The position numbers and the translations under genes were made by a program. The notes under the pieces were generated by a model. It did not search any database, had not been told where the DNA came from, and worked only from the letters and a program-made list of their open reading frames with translations. Below are positions 16,025 through 25,978 of a stretch of 64,000 nucleotides of DNA, piece by piece. Positions within the stretch are counted from its first letter, which is position 1, and every line of letters begins with the position of its first letter. The DNA comes from Frondihabitans sp. Leaf304 (lineage in GTDB: Bacteria > Actinomycetota > Actinomycetes > Actinomycetales > Microbacteriaceae), in contig NZ_LMNV01000002.1 of the NCBI RefSeq assembly GCF_001423105.1, positions 336,744-400,743 of the forward strand, in the 5' to 3' direction.

Positions 16025-18346
16025 TCAACCCCCGCTGACGCGGTAGACGTCGTAGACCGCATCGATGCGTCGAACCGCATTCAGCACCCGGTCGAGGTGG
16101 GTGGTGTCGCCCATCTCGAACACGAACCGGCTGAGGGCCAGACGCTCGGACGAGGTCGAGACCGTCGCCGACAGGATGTTCACGTGATGCTCCGAGAGCA
16201 CCCGCGTGACGTCGGAGAGGAGGCCCGACCGATCGAGCGCCTCGATCTGGATCTGCACGAGGAACACGCTCTTGGAGGAGGGCGCCCACGAGACTTCGAT
16301 CATTCGCTCGGGCTCGTTCATCAGGCTCTGCACGTTGTGGCAGGAGGCCTGGTGGACGCTGACGCCCTGACCACGGGTGATGAAGCCCACGATCTGGTCC
16401 CCGGGCACCGGGGTGCAGCACTTGGCGAGCTTGACGAGAATGTCGGGTGCGCCGCGCACGAGCACGCCCGAGTCGCTGTTGCGCAGGGGTCGCTGACGAC
16501 CCTTCGACGGGAACTCGAGGTCGAGATCGGTGTCGTCGTCGGTCTGCGTCTGCACGGCGGACAGGATCTTCTCGATCACCGACTGCGTCGAGATGTGCCC
16601 TTCGCCGACAGCGGCGTACAGAGCCGTGATGTCGTCGTAGCGCATCGTCGCCGCGACCTCGGCGATCGAGTCTTGGCTCATGAGCTTCTGGAGCGGGAGG
16701 TTCTGCTTGCGCATGGCTCGCGCGATGGCGTCTTTGCCCTGCTCGACCGCCTCGTCGCGGCGCTCTTTCGTGAACCACTGCTTGATCTTGTTGCGGGCGC
16801 GCGGGCTCTTGACGAAGGCGAGCCAGTCTTGGGAGGGGCCCGAGTCGGGGTTCTTCGAAGTGAAGACCTCGACCACGTCGCCAGACGTGAGGGTCGACTC
16901 GAGGGGCACCAGGCGGCCGTTGACCTTGGCCCCCATCGTGCGGTGCCCGACCTCGGTGTGCACGGCGTAGGCGAAGTCGACGGGCGTCGCCCCCGAGGGC
17001 AGGCCGATGACCTTGCCCTGCGGCGTGAAGACGTAGACCTCTTTCGCCCCGATCTCGAAGCGGAGGCTGTCAAGGAACTCCCCCGGGTCGGCGGTCTCGG
17101 CCTGCCAGTCGGAGATGTGGGCAAGCCACGCCATGTCGGTCTCGGTCTTGGGGTCGCTCAGGTTGTCGCGGCCGCCGTTCATCCGCTGCTTGTACTTCCA
17201 GTGCGCGGCCACACCGAACTCGGCACGCTGGTGCATCTCGTGGGTGCGGATTTGGATCTCGACCGGACGGCCCTTGGGCCCGATCACGGTCGTGTGCAGC
17301 GACTGGTACAGGTTGAACTTCGGGGTCGCGATGTAGTCCTTGAAGCGACCGGGGATCGGGTTCCAGCGCGCGTGGATCGAGCCGAGTACCGCGTAACAGT
17401 CGCGGAGCGAGTTCACCAGCACGCGGATGCCGACGAGGTCGTAGATCTCGTCGAACTCGCGACCGCGCACGATCATCTTCTGGTAGATCGAGTAGTACTG
17501 CTTCGGTCGGCCGACGACGTCGCCGCGGATCTTCGACGACTTGAGGTCGCTCTTGACCGCGTTGATGACGTTCTGAACGAACTGCTCGCGCTGCGGGGTC
17601 CGCTGCTTGACCAGACTGTCGATCTCGACGTAGAGCTTGGGGTGGAGCACCGCGAAGCTGAGGTCTTCGAGCTCCCACTTGATCGTCTGGATTCCGAGGC
17701 GGTGGGCCAACGGAGCGTAGATCTCGAGCGTCTCGGTCGCCTTGCGGCTGGCCGACGAGGATTCGACGAAACCCCAGGTGCGCGCGTTGTGAAGGCGGTC
17801 GGCGAGTTTGATGACGAGCACGCGGATGTCCTTCGACATCGCGACGACCATCTTGCGGACGGTCTCGGCCTGAGCGCTGTCGCCGTACTTGAGCTTGTCG
17901 AGCTTGGTGACGCCATCGACGAGCATGGTGATCTCGTCACCGAAGTCGCGACGCAGCATGTCGAGCGTGTAATCGGTGTCTTCGACGGTGTCGTGCAGCA
18001 GGGCCGCCGCGATCGTCTTCGCACCGATGCCGAGGTCGGCCAGAATCTGAGCGACTGCCACCGGGTGGGTGATGTACGGCTCACCGCTCTTGCGGAACTG
18101 ACCGGTGTGGGCGCGCTCGGCAACCGTGTAGGCGTGTTCGATGATCGAGAGGTCGGCCTTGGGGTGATGCATGCGGACCGTCTTGATGAGCCGGTCGACG
18201 GCACCCGCCGGCTGACTCCGCGAGAAGAGGCGGGGCAGCAGAGTGCGCAGTGAGGCCGTGGAGGCTCCACCACCCTGCGGCGCTGAACCCGGGCGGCCCG
18301 GATCGCCGGGCGCGGGAGACTCGGTCGTAGAGATCTCTGTCGTCAT
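16025..18346 (-). CDS. rel: Bifunctional (p)ppGpp synthetase/hydrolase Rel
   Basis: Makes and degrades the stringent-response alarmones pppGpp and ppGpp. Length 773 aa. A 45-residue Ser/Gly/Pro-rich head precedes the HD hydrolase domain, whose LLHDTVEDT motif (H118, D119) is intact. The synthetase domain (about 230-400) has KMIVRGREFDEIYDLVGIRV and EIQIRTHEMHQRAEFGVAAHWKYK. A TGS domain (KVIGLPSGATPVDFAYAVHT) and a C-terminal ACT domain follow. Both catalytic halves look functional. Located downstream of secD-secF and the rhodanese gene, the standard actinobacterial order. Confidence 0.97.
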   Translation of the reverse strand: MTTEISTTESPAPGDPGRPGSAPQGGGASTASLRTLLPRLFSRSQPAGAVDRLIKTVRMHHPKADLSIIEHAYTVAERAHTGQFRKSGEPYITHPVAVAQILADLGIGAKTIAAALLHDTVEDTDYTLDMLRRDFGDEITMLVDGVTKLDKLKYGDSAQAETVRKMVVAMSKDIRVLVIKLADRLHNARTWGFVESSSASRKATETLEIYAPLAHRLGIQTIKWELEDLSFAVLHPKLYVEIDSLVKQRTPQREQFVQNVINAVKSDLKSSKIRGDVVGRPKQYYSIYQKMIVRGREFDEIYDLVGIRVLVNSLRDCYAVLGSIHARWNPIPGRFKDYIATPKFNLYQSLHTTVIGPKGRPVEIQIRTHEMHQRAEFGVAAHWKYKQRMNGGRDNLSDPKTETDMAWLAHISDWQAETADPGEFLDSLRFEIGAKEVYVFTPQGKVIGLPSGATPVDFAYAVHTEVGHRTMGAKVNGRLVPLESTLTSGDVVEVFTSKNPDSGPSQDWLAFVKSPRARNKIKQWFTKERRDEAVEQGKDAIARAMRKQNLPLQKLMSQDSIAEVAATMRYDDITALYAAVGEGHISTQSVIEKILSAVQTQTDDDTDLDLEFPSKGRQRPLRNSDSGVLVRGAPDILVKLAKCCTPVPGDQIVGFITRGQGVSVHQASCHNVQSLMNEPERMIEVSWAPSSKSVFLVQIQIEALDRSGLLSDVTRVLSEHHVNILSATVSTSSERLALSRFVFEMGDTTHLDRVLNAVRRIDAVYDVYRVSGG

Positions 18347-18366
18347 CAGCGCCCACTCTCGTCAGT

Positions 18367-18444
18367 GCATATGTTCAGCAGTGCATCTGTTCAGCTAGCG
18401 GACCCGGTCACGAAAGCTCTCGCCCGACTACCGCATCTGTTCAG
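18367..18444 (-). repeat. Three direct copies of GCAT(A/C)TGTTCAG upstream of rel
   Basis: Copies at 18367-18378, 18383-18394 and 18433-18444. The first two are 16 bp apart and the third lies 50 bp further. All are in the gap between the rel start (18346) and the rhodanese stop (18460), where a rel promoter would be. On the rel coding strand the word reads CTGAACAGATGC. Confidence 0.8.
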
Positions 18445-18459
18445 GATAGTCGGTCGAGG

Positions 18460-18813
18460 TCATCCGACTGACGGCTCGGCACCGTTCTCGCTCGTCAGTT
18501 CGCCCTCGGCGTGCTGCCAGGCCACCATGCCGCCGAGCACGTTGACCGCGTTGTAGCCGTTCTGACGGAGGGCGTTGGTCACCTGGGCGGAACGACCGCC
18601 GAGATGGCAGACGACGAGGATCTCGCGGTTGTCGGGGACCTCCGACACGCGGACGCCGATCTCGGACATCGGCAGCAGGTGCGCGCCGGGAGCATGGCCG
18701 GCATCCCACTCGTGCTGCTCGCGCACGTCGAGGAGGTAGGCGCCGTTCTCGACAGCGCTGACAGCCTCCGCGGCATCGATCTCAGTGCGCTGGGCGGATC
18801 CTTCGGTTGTCAT
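18460..18813 (-). CDS. Single-domain rhodanese
   Basis: Length 117 aa, one rhodanese domain. The active-site loop is CHLGGRS with Cys69, and the conserved LLDVREQHEWDAGHAPGA segment is present, so it should carry persulfide sulfur. Which acceptor it serves is unknown. The ATG overlaps the secF stop in ATGA, so it is probably the last gene of the yajC-secD-secF transcript. Confidence 0.92.
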   Translation of the reverse strand: MTTEGSAQRTEIDAAEAVSAVENGAYLLDVREQHEWDAGHAPGAHLLPMSEIGVRVSEVPDNREILVVCHLGGRSAQVTNALRQNGYNAVNVLGGMVAWQHAEGELTSENGAEPSVG

Positions 18814-19790
18814 GCGGTGACCTCGGCTTTCGCCTTCTTCTCGTCGGACTTCTTGATCAGCGTCTCGTGACCGCGGATCTGTGCGTAGACCGGCGCCGCG
18901 ATGAAGATCGTGGAGTAGGTGCCGACCAGGATCCCGATGAACAGCGACAGGGAGATGTCGCGCAGGGTGCCCGCACCGAGCAGAACCGATCCGATGAAGA
19001 GGATTGCTGCCACGGGCAGCAGGGCGACGACCGAGGTGTTGATCGAGCGGACGAGCGTCTGGTTGACCGCGAGGTTGACCGATTCGCCGAAGGTGCGAGA
19101 CGAGCCGTTCTTGTCTTCGGAGTTGTTCTCGCGAATCTTGTCGAAGACGACGACCGTGTCGTAGAGCGAGTAGCCGAGGATCGTCAGGAACCCGATCACC
19201 GCCGCCGGCGAGACCTGGAAGCCGAGGATGCCGTAGACGCCCGCCGTGATCACCAGGTCGTGGATGAGCGAGATCATCGCGGCCGCCGCCATCTTCCAGG
19301 TGCGGAAGTAGATGGTCATGAAGATCGCGGCCAGGATGAGGAAGATCACGAGCCCGCGGATGGCCTGTGTCGTGATGTCGCCACCCCAGGTGGCGCCGAT
19401 GAAGCTTGTTGCGACGTTCTTCTCGGGCACGTCGTACGCCTTGGCGAGGTCGAGGCCGAGGGCGTCTGTCTGACGCGTAGTCAACTCGTTCACCTGCACG
19501 CGGACGATGTCACCGCCGACGATCGAGACGAGGGGTGTGGCGTCGGATTTAAATGCCGTCACGGTATCGATGGCGGTCTCTTGCTTGGGGTCGGTAACCC
19601 CCGAGATCTGGTACTCGGAGCCGCCGGTGAAGTCGATGCTGAACTGGAAGCCGCCACGCGCGAGCGGGATGAGCACGGACGCGAGCACCAGGATGATCGC
19701 GATGCCGTACCAGATCTTGCGTCGGCCGACGATATTGACCGAACGAGCCCCCGTGTAGAGGTCGTTACCGAACTGGGAGAAGCTGGCCAT
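18810..19790 (-). CDS. secF: Protein translocase subunit SecF
   Basis: With SecD and YajC, uses the proton-motive force to help pull proteins through SecYEG. Length 326 aa, six membrane segments with a periplasmic-side loop after the first (about residues 50-150). The motif FSIDFTGGSEYQI follows the first span, and the later spans contain ILGYSLYDTVVVFDKIREN. The ATG overlaps the secD stop by one base (TGATG) and the stop overlaps the rhodanese gene. Confidence 0.97.
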   Translation of the reverse strand: MASFSQFGNDLYTGARSVNIVGRRKIWYGIAIILVLASVLIPLARGGFQFSIDFTGGSEYQISGVTDPKQETAIDTVTAFKSDATPLVSIVGGDIVRVQVNELTTRQTDALGLDLAKAYDVPEKNVATSFIGATWGGDITTQAIRGLVIFLILAAIFMTIYFRTWKMAAAAMISLIHDLVITAGVYGILGFQVSPAAVIGFLTILGYSLYDTVVVFDKIRENNSEDKNGSSRTFGESVNLAVNQTLVRSINTSVVALLPVAAILFIGSVLLGAGTLRDISLSLFIGILVGTYSTIFIAAPVYAQIRGHETLIKKSDEKKAKAEVTA

Positions 19791-21625
19791 CAGGAATCCT
19801 TCTCGGACGTGGTGCCGGACTGGTCGTTCGTGGGTGCGGTGCCGTTGGTCGGCCCGGTGCCGCTAGTGGGGCCGGTGCCGTTCGTCGGCGCCGTGCCGTC
19901 CGCCTCGGCCCTGCGGCGCTCGGCGATCGTCTGACGCTTCTCTGCCTCTTTGCCGCCGGCGCGCTTGCGACCCGCTGCGAGGGGCTCGCGGAAGTGCGCA
20001 CGACCGCGGTAGACGGCACCGAGGGCATTGGGATCGAGCCCGCTGAACTTGTGGCCGCCGCCGAAGTAGCGGGTGCCGGCGAGCAGGCGCAGCATCGGGT
20101 GGGTGAACAGCACCACAACGATGACGTCGATGAGGGTGGTCAGCAGCAGGGTGAGAGCGAAACCCTTCACGTTGCCGACCGCGAGGATGTAGAGGGTGAC
20201 GGCGGCAAGGAAGTTGACCGTGTCGGACGCGAGGATCGTGCGGATCGCGCGCTTCCAGCCGTGCTCGACGGCCGACTCGAGAGGCCTGCCGTCTCGAAGC
20301 TCGTCTCGGATGCGCTCGAAGTAGACGATGAACGAGTCGGCGGTGATACCGATGGCCACGATGAGGCCCGCCACACCGGCCAGCGACAGGCGGTAGCCGT
20401 CGTGCCAGGAGAGGAAGTCGATCGTGAGATAGGTGATAACACCGGAGATGGCGAGCGAGAGGACGGTCACGAAGGCCAGTGCCCGGTATTGGATCACCGA
20501 GTAGATGATGACCAGGATGAGGCCGATCAGACCGGCGATCAGGCCGGAGAGGAGCTGGGTCGTGCCGAGCGTTGCCGAGATGACCTCGTTGCTCTGGACC
20601 TCGAAGTTGATCGGGAGGGCGCCGAATTTGAGCTGGTCGGCCAGGGTCTTCGCGGAGTCGGAGGTGAAGTTACCGGTGATCTGGGCCGAGCCGTCGGTGA
20701 TCGCCGAGTTGGTCGACGGGGCGGTGATGACGGATCCGTCGAGCACGATCGCGAACTGGTTGCGCGGTGCGGTCAGCGAGACAAGACGGCTGGTGACGTT
20801 CTTGAACTCCGTCGTGCCCTTGCCATTGAAGTCGATGTTGACTGCCCACTGGCCGGTGCTGTTGCCCTGCGAGTTAGTGGCGAGGCCCGACGTCGCGTCG
20901 CTGATCGTCGAGCCTTCGACCTCGACGGGGCCGAGGATGAACTTCGAGACCTGACCGCTGTCGTCGGTGGAGCAGGTGACCAGCGGCTCGTCGTCGGGGG
21001 CGTTCGTCACGTCGTCGGGAGCGGCGCAGTTGTAGTTCGTGTAGAGGTCGGCGAGACGCTCCGAGATCCAGCTGACGTCAGAGGCGTCGGTCGGCTTCGC
21101 GGTCGGGTTCGCATCGAGTGTCTTGCTCGGCGTGTACGGCGTGGCCGACGCTGAGGCCCCGACCGAGCTGGCGGTCGCGGCCTCGGTGTAGAGGACGGGA
21201 CGGAACGTGAGGCGAGCAGCGGACTCGATGCGGTTCAGCTGCTCTTCGCTCGGCTTGCCGGGTAGCGACACGACGATGTTGTTGCGCCCCTGAGTGTTGA
21301 TCTCGGCCTCGGTCACACCGTTCGCGTTGATGCGCTGACGAATGATCGACACGGCCTGGTTCAGCTGGTCGGACGAGACCGTGGCACCGCTCTGGAGCTG
21401 TGCCTGCAGGGTGATCTGCGTGCCGCCCTGGAGGTCGAGCGCGAGCTCGGGAACGAAGCTGGCGTTGCCCCACCACCCCGTGTCGTCGCCCGTCGTCTTG
21501 TGCAAGATCGTCGCCGCCCCGTTGAGGGCTGTGATGGCGGCGATGATCACCAGCAGCCAGGTCAGGGAGCGAAGGGCCTTCTTCGCGGGCGTCGATCGTG
21601 CCACGGAGGAACTCTGCTTTCTCAT
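19790..21625 (-). CDS. secD: Protein translocase subunit SecD
   Basis: Partner of SecF. Length 611 aa, with an N-terminal span (about 21-40), a large outer domain starting with LALDLQGGTQITLQ, and five C-terminal spans including ADSFIVYFERIRDELRDG. The outer domain contains a Ser/Thr/Asp-rich insert around residues 150-220. The last 45 residues are low complexity, with four copies of a T-x-P-T-x-G hexapeptide. YajC lies 70 nt upstream. Confidence 0.97.
   Translation of the reverse strand: MRKQSSSVARSTPAKKALRSLTWLLVIIAAITALNGAATILHKTTGDDTGWWGNASFVPELALDLQGGTQITLQAQLQSGATVSSDQLNQAVSIIRQRINANGVTEAEINTQGRNNIVVSLPGKPSEEQLNRIESAARLTFRPVLYTEAATASSVGASASATPYTPSKTLDANPTAKPTDASDVSWISERLADLYTNYNCAAPDDVTNAPDDEPLVTCSTDDSGQVSKFILGPVEVEGSTISDATSGLATNSQGNSTGQWAVNIDFNGKGTTEFKNVTSRLVSLTAPRNQFAIVLDGSVITAPSTNSAITDGSAQITGNFTSDSAKTLADQLKFGALPINFEVQSNEVISATLGTTQLLSGLIAGLIGLILVIIYSVIQYRALAFVTVLSLAISGVITYLTIDFLSWHDGYRLSLAGVAGLIVAIGITADSFIVYFERIRDELRDGRPLESAVEHGWKRAIRTILASDTVNFLAAVTLYILAVGNVKGFALTLLLTTLIDVIVVVLFTHPMLRLLAGTRYFGGGHKFSGLDPNALGAVYRGRAHFREPLAAGRKRAGGKEAEKRQTIAERRRAEADGTAPTNGTGPTSGTGPTNGTAPTNDQSGTTSEKDS
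19826..19899 (-). repeat. 18-bp coding repeat in the secD 3' end
   Basis: Four tandem 18-bp units encode TAPTNG, TGPTSG, TGPTNG and TAPTND, a hexapeptide repeat in the cytoplasmic tail of SecD. The units differ mostly at third codon positions and at one Ala/Gly codon. Confidence 0.85.
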
Positions 21626-21695
21626 GCGAAGAGGGCGTGCCGAGGCGAGCCCTCATCGGGTGGGGATCCGGCCGAACGGCCGGGATCGAGACGGA

Positions 21696-22124
21696 TCAGG
21701 ACTTGTCGGTGCCGGTCGACGGCGTTCCGTCGGTGTTCGGGTCGACGCGCTCTCCGAACGAGGGCTCGTTCGAGGTGATTGCGGTGTCTTTGTTGAGGCT
21801 GTAGCGGGGCTGGTCGGACGAGGATCCGACGATGCCGGTCTCGGTCGCAGGAACCTCGGCCACCACGGGCTCGACGATGCGGCCGAGGGTCTGGCGGTGC
21901 ACCTTGATGATGGTGCCGGGCGCAATCTCGACCTCGGCGACGTTCTCGGCGTCGTCGATCGACACGAGCGTGCCGTAGATGCCGAACGTCAGCATGAGCT
22001 CAACGCCGGGGACCATCTTGGTCTGGAGTTCGGCCTGCTCGTTCTGGCGCTTGCGACGGTTGCGGAAGATGAAGAAGATCAACACCACCAGGAGGACGAG
22101 CATGATCGCGGTAGGTGCATCCAT
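21696..22124 (-). CDS. yajC: Preprotein translocase accessory protein YajC
   Basis: Length 142 aa. One N-terminal membrane segment (about 5-20) is followed by FRNRRKRQNEQAEL, then the compact YajC domain with MVPGVELMLTFGIYGTLVSIDDAENVAEVEIAPGT and KVHRQTLGRIV. The C-terminal 50 residues are a polar, disordered-looking tail. It heads the yajC-secD-secF set. Confidence 0.95.
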   Translation of the reverse strand: MDAPTAIMLVLLVVLIFFIFRNRRKRQNEQAELQTKMVPGVELMLTFGIYGTLVSIDDAENVAEVEIAPGTIIKVHRQTLGRIVEPVVAEVPATETGIVGSSSDQPRYSLNKDTAITSNEPSFGERVDPNTDGTPSTGTDKS

Positions 22125-22205
22125 GAAATTTCTTCTTTCGCGTGGTGAGATGAGGTGGTTGTCGTCGCGTGAGTTCAGACACGACCGCTGAGAAGCCTCC
22201 GGCGA

Positions 22206-23228
22206 TTATAGGCCATCACCAAAAAGCCCCTCTGACTGCCGGGCGAGGCCGAAGTGCCGCCAGGCCTCAGGGGTGGCGATCCTTCCCCGCGGCGATCGGG
22301 TGAGCAGCCCCACTCGGACCAGGAAGGGTTCGACGACGGATTCGATCGTGTCGGCCTCTTCGCCGACCGACACGGCGAGCGTGTTCAACCCGACGGGCCC
22401 CCCGTCGAAGCGAGTGAGGATCGTCTCGAGGACGGCCCGGTCGAGCCGGTCGAGGCCGAGGGCGTCGACGTCGTAGAGGTCGAGGGCGCCTCGGACGGTA
22501 CCGAGGTCGGCACGCTGGCCGTGCACCAGGGCGAAGTCGCGGACGCGACGGAGCAGGCGGTTCGCGATGCGCGGGGTGCCTCGGCTGCGACCCGCGATCT
22601 CGCGGAGAGCCACGCCGTCGATGTCGATCTCGAGCAGCGACGCGGCCCGGCGGATGACCTCTTCGAGCTCGGATTCGTCATAGAACTCGAGGTGCGCCGT
22701 GAATCCGAAGCGGTCGCGCAGCGGGTTCGGCAGCAGCCCGGAGCGCGTCGTAGCGCCGACGAGTGTGAAGGGCGAGAGTTCGAGCGGGATGCTGGTCGCG
22801 CCGGCCCCTTTGCCGACCATGATGTCGATGCGGTAGTCCTCCATGGCGAGGTACAGCATCTCTTCCGCTGCCCTGGTCATTCGATGGATCTCGTCGATGA
22901 ACAGCACTTCGCCGGGCACGAGCGACGACAGCACGGCTGCCAGGTCGCCGGCGTGCTGGATGGCGGGCCCGCTCGACATGCGCAGCGGGCGGTTGCTCTC
23001 GTGGGCGACGATCATCGCCAGCGTCGTCTTGCCCAGACCGGGCGGGCCGGCCAGCAGGATGTGGTCGGGGGTGCGCCCCTGCATGGCCGCCGCGCGGAGC
23101 AGCAGCTCGAGCTGGCCGCGCACCTTCGACTGCCCGACGAATTCGGTCAGCGACTTCGGCCGGAGGGCGCCCTCGAAGGCGAGCTCGGCATCGTTCTCGA
23201 GATCGGGGCGAGTGAGATCGTCGCTCAT
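22206..23228 (-). CDS. ruvB: Holliday junction branch-migration ATPase RuvB
   Basis: Hexameric AAA+ motor that drives branch migration with RuvA. Length 340 aa. Walker A is GPPGLGKTT, Walker B FIDEIHR, sensor 1 is in GATTRSG, and the winged-helix C-terminal domain ends in [14 protein letters not shown]. The stop of ruvA is only 8 nt upstream of its ATG. Confidence 0.98.
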   Translation of the reverse strand: MSDDLTRPDLENDAELAFEGALRPKSLTEFVGQSKVRGQLELLLRAAAMQGRTPDHILLAGPPGLGKTTLAMIVAHESNRPLRMSSGPAIQHAGDLAAVLSSLVPGEVLFIDEIHRMTRAAEEMLYLAMEDYRIDIMVGKGAGATSIPLELSPFTLVGATTRSGLLPNPLRDRFGFTAHLEFYDESELEEVIRRAASLLEIDIDGVALREIAGRSRGTPRIANRLLRRVRDFALVHGQRADLGTVRGALDLYDVDALGLDRLDRAVLETILTRFDGGPVGLNTLAVSVGEEADTIESVVEPFLVRVGLLTRSPRGRIATPEAWRHFGLARQSEGLFGDGL

Positions 23229-23236
23229 GCGGGCGC

Positions 23237-23848
23237 TCAGCGACCGGCGCCGGAGCGCTGCGGCCCGAGGCGGGTGAGGGCGGCGCGGAGCAGCGCGGGC
23301 ACGGCGGTCGTCACCGAGGCGTCGGCCGTGTCGACCACGTCGTCGATCGCGGCTTGCGCGTCGCGCTCCGACCAGCCGAGGCCGATGAGGGCGATCAGCA
23401 CGTCGGAGGCGGTGGTCGATTTTGCCGTGACGGTCGGCGCCTGCATGCGCACGTCGAGCTTGCCGGTGAGCTGCACGACGATGAGCTTCGCCGTCTTGGG
23501 ACCGATTCCTGAGACTCGACGGAACGCCGCGTCGTCTTCGGTGGCGACGGCGGAGGCGATCTGGGTGGGCGTGAGGTGGCCCAGCACGCCGAGGGCCGAC
23601 TTCGGGCCGACGCCGGTGACGCCGCGAAGCAGGTCGAAGATCTCGAGCTCGTCGGGAGTCGTGAAGCCGAAGAGCGCGAGGTCGTCTTCGCGCACGATCA
23701 GCGTCGTGAAGAGGTGGGTATTCGAGCCGATGGGGAGGGAGAGCGCAAGCTGCGGCGTGACCGAGACCTTGAGCCCCACTCCCCCGACCTCGATCACCAC
23801 GGTCGAACCGGATGCGGCGGCGACGGAACCGCGGAGGCTGGAGATCAT
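23237..23848 (-). CDS. ruvA: Holliday junction DNA helicase subunit RuvA
   Basis: Tetrameric Holliday-junction binding protein. Length 203 aa. The N-terminal OB fold begins [25 protein letters not shown], tandem helix-hairpin-helix motifs occur around [13 protein letters not shown] and [12 protein letters not shown], and the RuvB-binding domain III is at the end. The ATG overlaps the ruvC stop (ATGA). Confidence 0.97.
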   Translation of the reverse strand: MISSLRGSVAAASGSTVVIEVGGVGLKVSVTPQLALSLPIGSNTHLFTTLIVREDDLALFGFTTPDELEIFDLLRGVTGVGPKSALGVLGHLTPTQIASAVATEDDAAFRRVSGIGPKTAKLIVVQLTGKLDVRMQAPTVTAKSTTASDVLIALIGLGWSERDAQAAIDDVVDTADASVTTAVPALLRAALTRLGPQRSGAGR

Positions 23849-24465
23849 CCCTTCAGCCTAGGAGCGCGCATCGACTTCTCGGCGTCACGCCACGCACGCT
23901 GAGCCGGAGTGAGAGCGCCCGGGGTGGGCGTTGTCGCAGAAAGACGGGAAAGCGACGAGGATCCGGCGGGCGTGCTTGCTCCCGGGGCGTTCCGGCGCCA
24001 CGCATGGCAGATCGCCAGCGCCAGCGCGTCGGCCGCGTCGGCGGGCTTCGGCACCTCGTCGAGGCCGAGCAGCCGGGCCACCATGGCGCCGACCTGCTTC
24101 TTGTCGGCCGAGCCGTAGCCGGTCACGGCCGCCTTTACCTCGGACGGTGTGTGCAGGGCTACCGGGATGCCGCGTTCGGCGGCGGCGCGCAGGGCGAGCC
24201 CGCTCACCTGCGCGGTGCCCATCACCGTGCGCACGTTGTTCTGCGCGAAGACGCGTTCGATCGCCATCGCGTCGGGGCGGAACTCATCGACGAGCGCCTC
24301 GATGCCGCGGCCGATGATCATCAGCCTCTGCTCGAGTGGAGCGTCGGCGGCCGACCGGATCGTGTGGACGGAAACGAGCTTTGGGACGCGATTCGCGGCG
24401 ACCTCGACGATGCCGACACCGCAGCGGGTGAGGCCGGGGTCGACCCCCAGCACACGAAGGGTCAT
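23845..24465 (-). CDS. ruvC: Holliday junction endonuclease RuvC
   Basis: Resolves Holliday junctions by symmetric cuts. The catalytic acidic residues are visible: Asp in [12 protein letters not shown], Glu in [14 protein letters not shown], and the Asp pair in [15 protein letters not shown]. Length 206 aa, longer than the usual 170-190 because of a Pro/Ser/Thr-rich tail. First of ruvC-ruvA-ruvB. Confidence 0.97.
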   Translation of the reverse strand: MTLRVLGVDPGLTRCGVGIVEVAANRVPKLVSVHTIRSAADAPLEQRLMIIGRGIEALVDEFRPDAMAIERVFAQNNVRTVMGTAQVSGLALRAAAERGIPVALHTPSEVKAAVTGYGSADKKQVGAMVARLLGLDEVPKPADAADALALAICHAWRRNAPGASTPAGSSSLSRLSATTPTPGALTPAQRAWRDAEKSMRAPRLKG

Positions 24466-24467
24466 CG

Positions 24468-24495
24468 GAGCCCGGTCGTTCGCACGCCCGGGCTC
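24468..24495 (-). terminator. Hairpin between yebC and ruvC
   Basis: GAGCCCGG (24468-24475) pairs with CCGGGCTC (24488-24495), an 8-bp GC stem with a 12-nt loop and no U-tract. It lies in the 48-nt yebC-ruvC gap and could attenuate read-through. Confidence 0.4.
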
Positions 24496-24513
24496 ACCAC
24501 GATCGTCGCCCGC

Positions 24514-25275
24514 TTATTCGTCGTCGTCGAGCTCGGCCTGCACGTCGGCCGTCACGTCGATGTTGCTGTAGACGTTCTGCACGTCGTCATCGTCGTCGAG
24601 GGCGTCGATGAGACGGAACACCTTGCGAGCGGTCTCGGCGTCAGCCTCGACCTTGAGGCCGGGCACGAACTCGATGTCGGCGGCGTCGTAGTCGATGCCC
24701 GCCTCCTGGAGAGCGGTGCGCGTGGGAACGAGGTCGCTGGGGTCGGTCTGGATCTCGAAGCCAGCACCCTGGTCGATGACGTCTTCGGCACCGGCGTCGA
24801 GTACGGCGCCCATCACGTCGTCTTCGGTCAGATCGCCCGACTTCATCACCGTGATGACGCCCTTGCGGGCGAAGTTGTAGGCCACGCTGCCCGGGTCGGC
24901 CATCGTGCCGCCGTTGCGCGACATGACCGTGCGGACGTTGGCGGCCGCGCGGTTCTTGTTGTCGGTGAGGCACTCGATCATGAGCGCGATGCCGTTGGCG
25001 GCGTAGCCCTCGTAGATGATCGTCTGGTAGTCGACGGCGTCACCGGTGAGGCCAGCACCGCGCTTGACGGCGCGGTCGATGTTGTCTTTGGGGACGGAGG
25101 TCTTCTTGGCCTTCTGGACGGCGTCGACGAGGGTCGGGTTGCCTTCGAAATCGGCCCCGCCCATCTTGGCCGCGACCTCGATGTTCTTGATCAGCTTCGC
25201 GAACGACTTCGCGCGGCGACCGTCGACGACGGCCTTCTGGTGCTTGGTTGTTGCCCATTTAGAGTGGCCGGACAC
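24514..25275 (-). CDS. yebC: YebC/PmpR family protein
   Basis: Length 253 aa, the normal size. The N-terminus [40 protein letters not shown] is the family signature; [20 protein letters not shown] follows. YebC-family proteins have been described as transcription regulators and, more recently, as translation factors that relieve stalling at proline-rich stretches; which role applies here is not shown by the sequence. It sits between pdxT and ruvC, as in most actinobacteria. Confidence 0.96.
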   Translation of the reverse strand: MSGHSKWATTKHQKAVVDGRRAKSFAKLIKNIEVAAKMGGADFEGNPTLVDAVQKAKKTSVPKDNIDRAVKRGAGLTGDAVDYQTIIYEGYAANGIALMIECLTDNKNRAAANVRTVMSRNGGTMADPGSVAYNFARKGVITVMKSGDLTEDDVMGAVLDAGAEDVIDQGAGFEIQTDPSDLVPTRTALQEAGIDYDAADIEFVPGLKVEADAETARKVFRLIDALDDDDDVQNVYSNIDVTADVQAELDDDE

Positions 25276-25350
25276 GGTGGCTCCTTCGCTTACTTTTGCT
25301 GCCGTGTCTTCTCGACACGAAAATCTCGATAAGTGTACCGGCCGCCCTCG

Positions 25351-25959
25351 TCAGGCGCGGCGAGCACGCACCTTCTCGACGAAGTACTCGTGAAAGCGGT
25401 AGTCGTGAGTCATCTCCGGGTGGAACGACGTTCCGAGCAGGTTGCCCTGCTCGACGGCGACGACGCGGCCGTCCGCCAGAGTGCCGAGCGGGGTCGCGAG
25501 CGGACCCACCTCGTCGACCACTGGAGCGCGGATGAAGACCGCGTGCACCGACTCTCCGTCGAGCACCGGCACGTCGAGGTCTTCTTCGAACGAGTCGCGC
25601 TGCGAGCCGAAAGCGTTGCGGCGCACCGACACGTCGAGGCCCCCGAGGGTCTGCTGCCCGGCCATCCCGTCGAGGATCCGGTCGGCCAGCATGATCAGAC
25701 CGGCGCACGTCCCGTAGACGGGCAGCCCCGAGGCGATCGCCGCTTTCAACGGCTCGGCAAGCTCGAACGTGCGCGAGAGCTTGTCCATGACGCTGGATTC
25801 ACCGCCGGGGATGATCAGGCCGTCGATCTCGTCGAGTTCGGCGGCACGCCGGACGGTCACCGCCTTCTCGCCGAGCGACGAGACGACGTGCAGATGCTCG
25901 CGGAAGTCACCCTGGAGGGCCAGGACGCCGATCGTGAGCGGGGATCCTTCGTGTGTCAC
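25351..25959 (-). CDS. pdxT: Pyridoxal 5'-phosphate synthase glutaminase subunit
   Basis: Releases ammonia from glutamine and hands it to PdxS. Length 202 aa from the GTG at 25959; a longer frame upstream is pdxS in another phase. The class I glutaminase residues are visible: Cys85 in YGTCAGL, and His and Glu in SFHPEMTHD. The PGGESS oxyanion motif is at about residues 51-56. The start is 20 nt after the pdxS stop, so the subunits are co-transcribed. Confidence 0.96.
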   Translation of the reverse strand: MTHEGSPLTIGVLALQGDFREHLHVVSSLGEKAVTVRRAAELDEIDGLIIPGGESSVMDKLSRTFELAEPLKAAIASGLPVYGTCAGLIMLADRILDGMAGQQTLGGLDVSVRRNAFGSQRDSFEEDLDVPVLDGESVHAVFIRAPVVDEVGPLATPLGTLADGRVVAVEQGNLLGTSFHPEMTHDYRFHEYFVEKVRARRA

Positions 25960-25978
25960 CGTCGTGTGGACGCCCGCG

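Noticed and set aside
16097-18253. Long open frame (718 codons) antisense to rel
   Set aside because: Same GC-driven shadow effect. All domains of Rel are intact on the other strand.
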